Origin: Melieria omissa | Lineage: Eukaryota; Arthropoda; Insecta; Diptera; Ulidiidae | DNA: 64,000 bases | Direction of reading: 5' to 3' | NCBI GenBank assembly: GCA_963971225.1 | Contig: OZ020268.1 | Span: 55,675,900 to 55,739,899, forward strand | Shown here: positions 11,584 through 20,931 of the stretch, in pieces | Numbering within the stretch: position 1 is the first letter of the stretch | How the letters are laid out: every line of letters starts with the position of its first letter | Made by a program: the position numbers and the translations under genes | Notes under the pieces: model-generated | Database searches by the model: none | Told to the model about the DNA's origin: nothing | What the model saw: only the letters and a program-made list of their open reading frames with translations

Positions 11584-13117
11584 CACAGTGGGGCGTCCCC
11601 ATATATCGCGTGGCCAAAAATAGTAAACATCGTTTAATTTTCACGAAATTTGGCACCCGCCCATTTTTGAGCCCAATTAAGAAAAATATGAAAAATTTTA
11701 AAAATTGGACCACTGCCACGCCCACCCCCCAAATTGAGAAAATATATTTTATTCGATAACTTGGCCACTGTTAACACTAGAGAGATAAAATTACAAAGTA
11801 TATAAAATACAAAGTATCATTAGGATATAGTCTACAATTCTGCCAAAAATGGGCAGTTTGCCACGCCTACTTTAAAAGTTCGTACAAGCTATGTACCGAT
11901 TCCCATTTTTTTAAGTTTTCGATGTTTTTCCTGTTGGCCCTTCTTCAATTCGCTCAATTTGCTGCTATTAGAACTTCTTTTGGTGATTTTGATGAAACCA
12001 ATTCTTCAATTCTGCGTCTCTTAGTTCTACTTGAAGCCGCTTCGTATTCGACATTTGGCCTTCCTCTGCTTGTGCATGGCACCTAAAACCACATTTTGTT
12101 CAGTGTATTTTAAATAATTTTGCAAAGAAAATACATGTAAGACAAAACAACATTTAACAATGAAATTGTTAGTGGGACTTGACACTTGCTAAATTCCTAC
12201 AGCAACAATGTAAACACTTTTCTCTTGCATACCGCAGTTTCTTCTCTCGGTTGCATACTAAGCGCTGCACAGTGGGGTAATATATAAGTAAAGTGCCGAT
12301 TAATTCAAAAACGGAAATTAAAGATACAAATATGTTTTTGGTACCGGGTTAGAGTGGATAAAATTCTGCATCACTACGTGAAAAATTTGTTGCAAAATAG
12401 TTTACCGTTTTCCCGCAAAGCACTCTGAAAGTTGACATTTCTTTTCAGTTTTTGTGCGTTTTTTCCTTTACTTCGAAACGATCTCTTTTTGTGATTTTCA
12501 AAAAGTATTTAAAAACTAATTATGCAACCTTCATGTTCAGGTATTTCGCTAATGCAGTGTGTATTTTGTTTTGGTAAAAAATGTTTATAAGTGTTCTATT
12601 TGATTTTTTGTTTAAACTCTTAATAATTTTTAAATTTTGGACCTTTTCATAGACATATAGTTGTGAGTCTTGTGAGATCGAGCAAAACTGTTTTCATTAG
12701 CGTATAGCTTAGATATTTCAGTAACATTTTATGAAAAAAAAAGTTGGGCGAATGTTGCGCACTTTTCCAGCATTTCGATTTTTGTGTGCGTACTCAAGGG
12801 CCAAATATGCCATATATGAGAACAAATAGAAATGTGCAAAATAAATTTTTTTTAATTATTTATTTTTTAGATGAAAACAAACCAACAAAAGGTTTTATTG
12901 TTGTTTTTATTTTTTTTTTTCAAAATGCATCAATAATAGAAATCGATGTAGACTTGAGTAAAAACATTCACACCATTTTATGGTTGTTTCTAGTGAACAT
13001 CAAATTGAAATAGACAAATTTCGCAGCTATGGATTAATAACTGTAAAATATTTTTTTAAATGCTATTCCTCGTAAAATATGCCCACACACAAATAATTTT
13101 TGCATCGACCGCAAATC

Positions 13118-13246
13118 ATATCACATGCTTTATTGCCAATCGGCCAACTGTCGGAAAAAGCTCAAAAGGCACAGAATAACGATTTCAAGTGTTGCAGGGA
13201 GAATTTTTTACGAAAGTGGACTGAAAAAATACCATTGAAAACAGAA
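13118..13246 (+). pseudogene. Transib transposase C-terminal fragment (RAG1-core relative)
   Basis: The frame around 13127 reads ALLPIGQLSEKAQKAQNND, then FKCCRENFLRKW and two stops. This matches the 'lP.GqlSEeAQEArNKd.r.fRe..tRK.sR' block that is conserved between Transib transposases and vertebrate RAG1 and surrounds the last catalytic acidic residue region. Both flanks are frame-broken. It would have been part of the enzyme cutting at CACAGTG ends; only a shard remains. Confidence 0.7.
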
Positions 13247-13505
13247 TAATAGAATGTTTTTGAATTCTGACCCCATTGTATCAAGTATAAAAACATTGCC
13301 ACACAAAAGCGCATCATATGTGTATTATGCCCAAAGTTGCTTACTATGAAGTTGATACTAATGAGGAATGATGATAATTGTGATGGTAAGGCTTATAATG
13401 TTGATGATGAAGATTATAATAATGATAATCATCATCATAATGATGATATTGAATTAGCTGCAAGAGCTTGCGATGAAATGTTTCAGTTAAACTGTTCAAC
13501 TTAAC

Positions 13506-13660
13506 CAGTGGCGGATTCAGGGGGGTGTTTTGGGGGTTGAAACCCCCCCGAAATATTTGGATCGCCTATAAAACTACATACAAATTAAAAGACATTTTAC
13601 AATTATTAAAGAATTACTTTTTGAAACCCCCCCCGAAATATTTTTCTGAATCCGCACCTG
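13506..13660. mobile_element. hAT-type MITE with perfect 8 bp duplication
   Basis: Ends are CAGTGGCGGATTCAG and, from the right, CAGGTGCGGATTCAG. The perfect 8 bp direct repeat AACTTAAC flanks it (13498-13505 and 13661-13668), the duplication length of hAT transposons. Internal arms GAAACCCCCCCGAAATATTT are repeated near both ends. It is 155 bp, non-coding, and inserted inside the Transib relic. Confidence 0.85.
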
Positions 13661-14350
13661 AACTTAACTTTCATTAGAAATGTGCAGATTTATCTTTGCT
13701 AACTATTTTTGTTTTTTACAATTTTTTTTTTAATGTCCACTAAAGTATACCCAAAAACATTTGTTTTTTACTTTCTAATGTTCGATTAACTAAACCTAAT
13801 AGTTATTTCATATCTAAATAGCCTGGGTGAATTAATCGGCATTTTCGGCATCAATTATCCCACTGTGCGCTGTATTAAGCAAGCAGAGTTGTTGCGTTCA
13901 AATGCTGATTTGAGTCGATGGCATTGTGTCCATCGTGTGTCGAATCTTAACGCCAGTAAATTAATTAGCTTTGTCTCTATTTCTACACTTCTTCCATATT
14001 TTTCTTTCAAAAAGTTTGTCATCGATTCTATTTGGTTTTGTCGAGATAAATTTCGTGACGGCAGCCCCACAGCTCACGAATTTGTATAAGAGGTGCCACT
14101 AAAAAAAATGAATTACATGCGGGTCTGCAGGCCTCTGCAGCTGAAACTTTGCACACGTGTTCTACATACTTGTAATTTAGTGAAACAATCGAAATTGGAA
14201 AGGCTCCCTAAGTCTTTTCGATATATTGAATTTTGAAGTTTGCACTTAAACTTTTACTAGGGCTCAAAATGACTCTACGCTCAAATAACGGTAGTTAGCG
14301 AACAGTAATAACCAAAACAAAAAAAGGCATTATCAGACTGTAAAAACCTA

Positions 14351-16245
14351 GGTAGGTAGGTAGGTAGGTGTGGCTGTCCCAGGAGGAGCACACTAAGGCC
14401 AGGCGGCCCATTGTGATACCACATGAGATCGAGAATCATTTCGCTCACTCGCTAAACCAATTAGAGCTATTAACGAAGCTTAGTAGACGGCGTATGGTCT
14501 TATCAGCTAGATCTTCTAGACTTCCGAAGAAGAAGTTACCTAAGTGGGTCTGCCTTCTTCTGGACAAAGGAGGACAGTAACATAGAAAGTGAGGAATATT
14601 TTCTTCCTCCTCCTCGTCCATACAGCTGCGACAGAAGTCGTTCGAAAACAGCCCCATCCTTTTTGCGTGGGTACCGATTAGGCAGTGACCCGTAAGGACG
14701 CCGATCATGGTTCTGATCTGGGCTCTGTTTAGTGAGAGGAGTTCTTTAGAACGTCGAGGATTTAAGGTTGGCCAAAGTTGGCGCGAGTTAACAAACGATA
14801 CGCAGATTCCTGTGTTTTTCTTCAACACATGCGTGCTGCGTTTATTGAGTCTGATCTTAAACTGAATACATGTTTCTCTTAATGTTACTTACGATACCTA
14901 ATACATTTTCTTTCCGTTTAGTTCCGTCTTTAGTTTTGTCTGCTAGCAGGTAGCAGATGGTGTTAGTTGGTTTAGTGTACTGGCCGATAATGATATTTTG
15001 GGTTAGTTTGCGTTTTGTTAGTTTGGGTTTTGTTTGTTCATTCTATTTGTTTGATAAGAATATTGTTTGTTGCTGGCTGATATTTTGTTTTCGATTTGGA
15101 ATTTTGGTGTGTCGGAATGCATTCCTTAACTCGCGCAAGAAGGCTTGTGTTGCCTTCAACCCATCTTAAATTCGTATCGTGTATAGAGCTCGCTTGGGTA
15201 CGAAGCTTACATGTTAGAAGAGGGACACCGAGCGTGGTCAGCTCTTGGCCTAACTACTCAGTAGTGCCCTGTCTCGCGAGCTCATCCGCTCTACAGTTCC
15301 CTGGAATATCCCTATGACCTGGAACGCAGCATAGGCGAAAATGAAGCTGCTTGGCAGTCTCGTTTAGAGATTTGCTGCAGCTGCAAACAGTCTTTGATGT
15401 TATTTTGACCGCATCCAGAGCTCTAAGAGCTGATTGGCTGTCTGATAATATAAGGATATCAGTAGCCGATATCCTGTTTACCCTGAGCCAATCGGAGGCT
15501 GCACAGATTGCTGTGACCTCAGCCTGGAAGACACTACAGTAATCTGGCAGCCGGAGCTTCAAATTAAAGTTTAATCCTTCTAAGTAGATACCACAGCCCA
15601 CCTGACCAAGCAGTTTCGAACCATCCGTATAAATATGGATATCACCGCTGGCAGGGAGCGCACCCAGCTCCCATTCGGCTCTAAATGGGATTACAACCTG
15701 AAAGTTCTTATCAAAGAACAGGCAGGGTGTCATGTAGTCAACTTCCTGAGAACTGCCTTTGAAATAATTGAAGAGTGCACGTAACGTAAAAATCTTCTTT
15801 GCGCGGAAGCGCACATCCTGGTGGCAGCATTGGCGGCCAACTGCTTCCCTAGGATATCCAATGGGATTAGGTTTAGCACAACGTCCAAAGCATTAGTGGG
15901 AGTAGTTCGCAGAGCCCCACTTATACATAACTCTGCGGACCTTTGAATTTTGGCAAGTATTTGGGAGTGAGACCTTTTGGCCAATGAAGACCACCAGACT
16001 ACCATCCCATATAACAACAGAGGCCGAACAACGGCGGTATACAGCCAGTGTACGATATGAGGTCTTGTGCCCCATACATTGCCTATCATCCTTTTACATG
16101 TATAAAGGGTAATACTGGCTTTCTTAGCTCTCTCCAGGACGTTGGATTTCTAGTAGAGTTTCCTGTCTAACACAAGTCCCAGATATTTGGCGGTTTCCGA
16201 AAATTTCAGATCAATCCCTAGCGGCCGCGGGGGATCAATCTCAGA
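14351..16245 (-). mobile_element. 5'-truncated RNase H-bearing LINE
   Basis: Read on the - strand, the remnant starts in the C-terminal part of reverse transcriptase (TAKYLGLVLDRKL near 16150, then RPLLLYGMVVW). It continues into an RNase H domain at about 15254-15670 with IYTDGSK (catalytic D), E in FQAEVTAI, D in LSDSQSAL, and PGHRDIPGN...ADELAR. The C-terminal segment at 14445-14800 has LLSLNRAQIRTMIGVLTGH and a Cys/His cluster (CRSCMDEEEE..PHFLCYC). It ends in a (CCTA)n tail. The 10 bp repeat TAAAAACCTA flanks it (14341-14350, 16246-16255). A stop follows DELARQGTTE and frameshifts are present, so it is dead. The clade is an RNase H-containing non-LTR group (I/R1/LOA-like); I cannot refine it. 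Confidence 0.85.
14827..15153 (-). mobile_element. 327 bp insertion in the LINE, possible solo LTR
   Basis: The LINE reading is interrupted between NLRWVE (near 15160) and the segment resuming near 14820. The 7 bp repeat CTTCAAC flanks the insertion (14820-14826 and 15154-15160). The inserted DNA is non-coding, and on the - strand it has AATAAA close to its end. That fits a solo LTR, but the ends are not the canonical TG...CA, so another element type is possible. Confidence 0.45.
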
Positions 16246-16524
16246 TAAAAACCTAACAAATAAAATAAAAATTCAGATATATTAAAATAATACCTTTAAC
16301 CATAAGAAAAAACATCTTCAGTTTCGCAAGGTTAAATGCCTATTTTCCCTTAAATTTGTGTTTACGCAATATATAAAGTTTAAAACCTTCGTGAGACTAC
16401 AAAACTTAAAATTCCTTTTGATATAGCTTAGTGGGATATTTAGTTTCGATCGTGCTTACTTATTTCTTTCAAAATAAAGATTTGGTTTTTTTATTTTTGG
16501 CCACGGAAGCCCCACTGTGTGGCA

Positions 16525-16874
16525 CTACGTGCCACACAAGCAACGAAACCATTGCACCTTTACGGGAAAAGTTTCCGGACCGTGTTATCTCTGGCAGAGG
16601 TGATCACAATTGGCCACCGAGATCTTGTGATTTAACACCTTGCGACTTCTTCCTTTGGGGCCACGTGAAAGATAAGGTGTACGCCAACAGCCCAGCGTCG
16701 ATTCAAGACCTCAAAGATAGAATTCGTGAGGCTATCGAGGACATAGGGCAGCCACTTTGCGATTTGGTTATGGAAAATTTCATGAAAGAATATGGTCCTG
16801 TAAGCGTGGTCGTGGTGGCCATTTGGCTGATGTTGTTTTTCATTATTAACGGCATACCTTCCTCTTTATTATGA
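16525..16874 (+). pseudogene. IS630/mariner-like transposase, 3' half
   Basis: Resumes with TCHTSNETIAPLREKFPDRV, then the third catalytic block NWPPRSCDLTPCDFFLWG and a C-terminal helix region (IREAIEDIGQPLCDLVMENF). WPPRSCDLTPxDFFLWG is diagnostic of this insect IS630-type transposase. It completes the gene begun at 11218; the two halves were separated by the element at 11584-16519. A plausible right end of the host transposon lies near 16915-16950 (AACACCTCTTGTTGGAAAACC). The left end was not resolved. Confidence 0.8.
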
Positions 16875-17072
16875 AATAAACATCTGATCATTTAAAAAAA
16901 TGGAATTTTTCTTTGAATACCAAAATAACACCTCTTGTTGGAAAACCCTATAATAAGTAAAGCCCGGGTATGTCTTACAAAATCCAACTTGTGAGTGAAT
17001 TGATAAACATTTTGCTTATGTTTTTCTTAATTTTTAAGGGATGGAATTTATTTCTGATTTATTAACTAATAA

Positions 17073-17267
17073 CACTGCACAACACAAAAAAATAACAAGG
17101 TTCTGACAACGGATTCTGGTAGAGGGGACCAAAAAAAATATACATGTATCGGCGTTTTGAAAGTTTACGTCTGATTTTTTTTTAGGTGGGGTCAAAGTTT
17201 TCCCCTCTACCAGAATCCGTTGTCAGAACCTTGTTATTTAAAAAAAGTTTGATTTTGTTGTGCAGTG
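17073..17267. mobile_element. 195 bp foldback MITE, TAA-flanked
   Basis: Long inverted arms: CACTGCACAACA at each end, and ACAAGGTTCTGACAACGGAT plus TCTGGTAGAGGGGA repeated inverted on both sides of a short loop. TAA flanks both ends (17070-17072, 17268-17270). A 3 bp TWA duplication is typical of PIF/Harbinger MITEs, so that class is likely. Non-coding. Confidence 0.75.
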
Positions 17268-17270
17268 TAA

Positions 17271-18073
17271 TTTACCAGAAGAAAAATTCATTTGTCAAAT
17301 AAACAATACGCCAAAAATTTTCAAAAAATCTTCTTCTGCATTGCATCTAAAATAGTGCACTCTATGAGTTATAAAGCACTAGTAGGGCCCTGCGGCTTTG
17401 CACGCAAGTTTAAAGTCAATGGGCCCAATAAATAAAATTTCATACTTCATACTGCGTTGTATGGGCGATGCCACGCTTCTTTTGTGTAATGCCCAACCAA
17501 TTCCTCCAGTCGAAGGGTGTGACCCGGTTTCATTAATATGCGACTTCCAAAGTTACGTAGAAAATTTTAGTCACAAAATATTTGCCACGCCACTTGTCCA
17601 AAACCCATCAAATTTTGCCAGTAGAATGACACATTTAGTTCCACAGTTATTCAAAACATTTGAGCTGCTTAAAAAGTGCCGCGCCCCTTATTCAACGCTC
17701 ACAAAGTTTTACCAGTAAAATGACACACGTAAACGGTGGCCCCGCACCAAATTTTAATACTATCCGACTTCTCATTCCGAAGATATTCCATAAGTAAAAT
17801 GTAGGTTGTATGGGAGCTGCCACGACCAGCTATCGGTTCGTATCCGCAATATGTGGTTTACCGAAATTTAGTCAAGCCGAACACTCGGTGAAAAATTCAG
17901 CTCAATCGACTGTCTAGTTTTTGAGTTTTAGGTCGTGTGACCAACAAACAAACACACAGATATTAATTTTTATACATATATGTATACTTATAGATATTTA
18001 CTGCAATGACTCGCAAAATCTGTTGACATCCATATTGTTTTGCACAAATATACCACAGTTAATTTCTATCATC
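17271..18073. other. Old degenerate repeat, no gene
   Basis: The segment to about 18000 resembles the decayed 3' part of a non-LTR or similar interspersed repeat: the TCAATCGACT...GTCTAGTTTTTGAGTTTTAG...ACAAACAAACA tail style is common in insect repeats. A 106-codon ORF at 17398-17718 has no recognised motif. The RTE LINE at 18088 is inserted in this old repeat, whose other part continues at 20932-21310. Confidence 0.35.
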
Positions 18074-18087
18074 ATAATGGGCATTGC

Positions 18088-20917
18088 GAAGGAAGGGAGC
18101 GGACATACAAGGTAAAGTCTCTGATTGCGTTCAACCTGGCGAACGCCAGAACGATCCTTGTCCCTGTCCAATCCAAGCTGATGCACAGCCTCCGCGCTGC
18201 CCTTCTGGATAGCTATTTGGCATCCGCTGAATAGTGAACTAATGTGTGCAGCGAGTCCAATCCCCAGGACTTAAAATTTGGGTTGTGCGCAGGGTTTGGT
18301 GCCCGCCACGGAAAATCATCTACCAATGAAAGCCAAAAAGCAAGCCTCGGAAGGAACCCACAATGTTGACGACCACAGCAAACGATTCAAGGACCATGAT
18401 TTGAGGATATGCACCTGGAATGTCCGGACCCTCTATAGGGAAGGTGCCTCTATCCAACTGGCGGAAGCCCTCACGAAATGTAAGGCTGACATCACCGCCA
18501 TCCAGGAAATGCGATGGACAGGACAAGGTTGCTCCAAGCGAGCAGACTGCGATATCTACTACAGCTGCCATGCGGAGAAGCGCGAATTTGGCTGCGGATT
18601 TGTGGTCAGCAAGAGACTTCGCCACCACGTCTCTCGGTTCACTCCGGTGAACGAACGGCTGGCTTCGATCCGCATCAAAGCTAAATACTTTAGCATCAGC
18701 CTAATTTGCGCGCACGCCCCGACGGAAGAGAAGGACGATGCGACCAAGGATGCCTTCTATGCGAAGCTCAAGGATGTCTACGACAGGTGCCCGGCCCACG
18801 ACGTCAAAATTGTCCTCGGGGACTTCAACGCAAAGGTCGGGCGAGAAGGCATCTTTGGCCCCACAGTCGGGCAGTTCAGCCTCCATGGGACCACTTCGAA
18901 CAACGGTCTGAGGCTGATCGATTTCGCCGCGGCACGAAACATGGTAGTTAGAATCTGGTGCTACCAGCACCTCGATATCCACAAGGCCACCTGGTTATCC
19001 CCCGATCAATCCACCCGCAACCAGATTGATCACATTGTGATCGATGGAAGGCATGCTTCTAGCATTCTAGATGTGCGCACGTTCCGAGGACCCAACATCG
19101 GCTCGGACCACTACCTTGTTGCAGCCAAGGTACGCATGCGTCTTTGCGCAGCGAAGACCGCGCAACCTAGTTTGCGAAGAAAGCTGGACATCAGTAAGCT
19201 GCGATCACAAGGGGTAGCCGAACTTATCCCACTCTATGCGCGCCGCCGCAGAAAATGTCCTTGGTTTTCGACGCCCACCACCAAAAAACCAATGGTACGA
19301 TGAAGAGTGTCGCGCAGCCACTGCAGTGAAGAATGCTGCCTACAAGAAGACCCTGCAGTCGGCCGCCACGCGAGCCATGACAGAAAAAAAAACGGGAGGG
19401 GAGGAAGAAAGAGAGGTGCCTTTTTAGACGCAAGAAACAGGAGCAAGAAAAGCGCGAGCGTGAGGAAATCGAGGAATGCAGGAGCAGGAATGACGCCCGA
19501 AAATTCTTGCAAAAAGTTAAGCGTCTCACGGAAGGATTTAAGCCCGGGGCATCTTCTTGCAGAGACGAAAACGGGGATCTGGTTACGGATGCGCAGGGTG
19601 TGCTGAGGTTGTGGAAGGAGCACTTCACCAAGCTGCTCGCAGGCGACGAAGGGAACAATACCGCCAGTGGTGAAGATGTCCAGATGGCACCAATCGACGA
19701 CGACGGTGTGGATGTGCTACCGCCCAGCCACGACGAGGTCTGGGTCGCTATCCAGCGACTCAAGAACAACAAAGCTGCAGGGCCGGATGGGCTACCAGCT
19801 GAATAGTTCAAGGCCGGCGGCGGTGAGCTGATTGGGTGCATGCATCAGCTCATTTGCAAAATATGGCTGGAAGAACGAATGCCCAACGATTGGAACCTCA
19901 GTGCCCTTTGTCCTGTGCTGAAGAAAGGCGACCCAACAATATGCGCCAACTACAGGGGTATCAGCCTACTTCCCATTGCATACAAGGTCCTGACGAGCGT
20001 ATTATGTGAAAGACTAAAGCCACTCGCCAAGGCGCTGATTGGACCTTATCAGTGAGGCTTTAGACCTGGTAAGTCCACCATCGACCAGATATTCACTCTA
20101 CGCCAAATCCTGGAGAAGACCCATGAGAACCAAATCGATACACACCATCTCTTCATCGATTACAAGGCAGCATTCGATAGCCCGATAAGGGATCGCCTAT
20201 ATGCCGCATTGTCTGAACTTGGTATCCCTGCAAAGCTCGTTAGACTTTGCAGAGCGACGTTGAGCAATACGCGCAGCTCCGTCAAGGTTGGAAGTGACCT
20301 CTCCGACCCCTTTGATACCGTTCGAGGTTTCAGACAGGGCGATCCTTTGTCCTGCGACCTCTTCAACTTCACCATGGAGAGTGTTCTGCGCAAGGCCGGT
20401 GTACATCGTAATGGCACAATTTTCAACAAAAGTGTCCAGCTCCTTGCTTACGCTGATGAGTTTGATGTCATCGGACGTAACAAGCGAGATGTCACCGCTG
20501 CCTTTGCGGCTATCGAAAGAGAATCTGCCAAAATGGGTCTGGTGGTAAATGAGGGCTGTCTACACGCAGGGACTCGCAGCGGCTAGGGTCTCACGTCGAG
20601 GCCGACAGGTATGCTTTTGAAGTTGTCAAGGAATTCGTCTACCTTGGCACCGCCATCAACAGCAGCAATGATGTCAGTCTGGAGATAAAGCGAAGGATAA
20701 CTCTTGCCAACAGGTGCTACTACGGTCTCGGTAGGCAATTGAGAAGTAGAGACCTCCGTGTCTCCGGTGGAAGGACCAAGTGGAAGAGGCCCTGGTATCT
20801 GTTGGTGTGACCAACTGGAGAAGGCGCGCGCGAAGCAGAGGCGCCTGGAGAGAAGTTTTGGGGCAGGCCGTAACCCGATAACGGGTTGTTATGGCCAGTT
20901 AAGTAAGTAAGTAAGTA
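18088..20917 (+). mobile_element. RTE-type LINE with target-site duplication
   Basis: The first long frame (18278-19303) encodes an APE-type endonuclease: LRICTWNVRTLY, ITAIQEMRW, LGDFNAKVG, NQIDHIVID and GSDHYLV. After frameshifts near 19240-19500 the reverse transcriptase follows: ANYRGISLLPIAYKVL (19950), GFRPGKSTIDQIF just after a TGA stop at 20053-20055, FRQGDPLSC (20330) and LLAYADEFDVIG (20440), where the catalytic YADD motif has become YADE. The 3' end is (TAAG)n. ATAATGGGCATTGC flanks it perfectly (18074-18087 and 20918-20931). Endonuclease style and length fit the RTE clade. It is inactive through stops, frameshifts and the changed catalytic residue. Confidence 0.88.
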
Positions 20918-20931
20918 ATAATGGGCATTGC

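Larger units (their letters stand above)
12268..13867. mobile_element. Transib transposon relic
   Basis: Ends are CACAGTGGGGTAATA on the left and CACAGTGGGATAATT from the right; both continue to a shared TGCCGATTAATTCA block about 26 bp in. The flanking 5 bp CGCTG is present on both sides (12263-12267 and 13868-13872), matching the known Transib target preference CGNTG. Part of a RAG1-like Transib transposase C-terminus survives near 13133. It is 1600 bp long and contains a 155 bp hAT-type MITE. All three defining features (heptamer ends, CGNTG duplication, transposase fragment) are visible. Confidence 0.85.
11584..16519. mobile_element. CACAGTG-ended (Transib-like) element, split by nested insertions
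   Basis: The left end is CACAGTG at 11584-11590, then 23 bp, then CCAAAAATA at 11614-11622. The right end, read inward, is CACAGTG (16519-16513), then 12 bp, then CCAAAAATA (16500-16492). The heptamers plus GGGC and the GTGGCCAAAAATA blocks match between ends, so these are true terminal inverted repeats. The 5 bp flanks are CGGCG (left) and TGGCA (right), identical if two CpG sites have decayed. Removing the element plus one flank restores the reading of the host transposase (D-G-A-T-C-H-T). Without the LINE and the Transib nested inside, about 1.4 kb belongs to this element; I recognise no transposase there. Transib elements have CAC-starting ends and 5 bp duplications, so Transib-like is the best guess, but this is inference. 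Confidence 0.7.

Noticed and set aside
15254..15814. Host RNase H gene
   Set aside because: Belongs to the LINE: flanked by reverse transcriptase and 3' tail, with target-site duplications.
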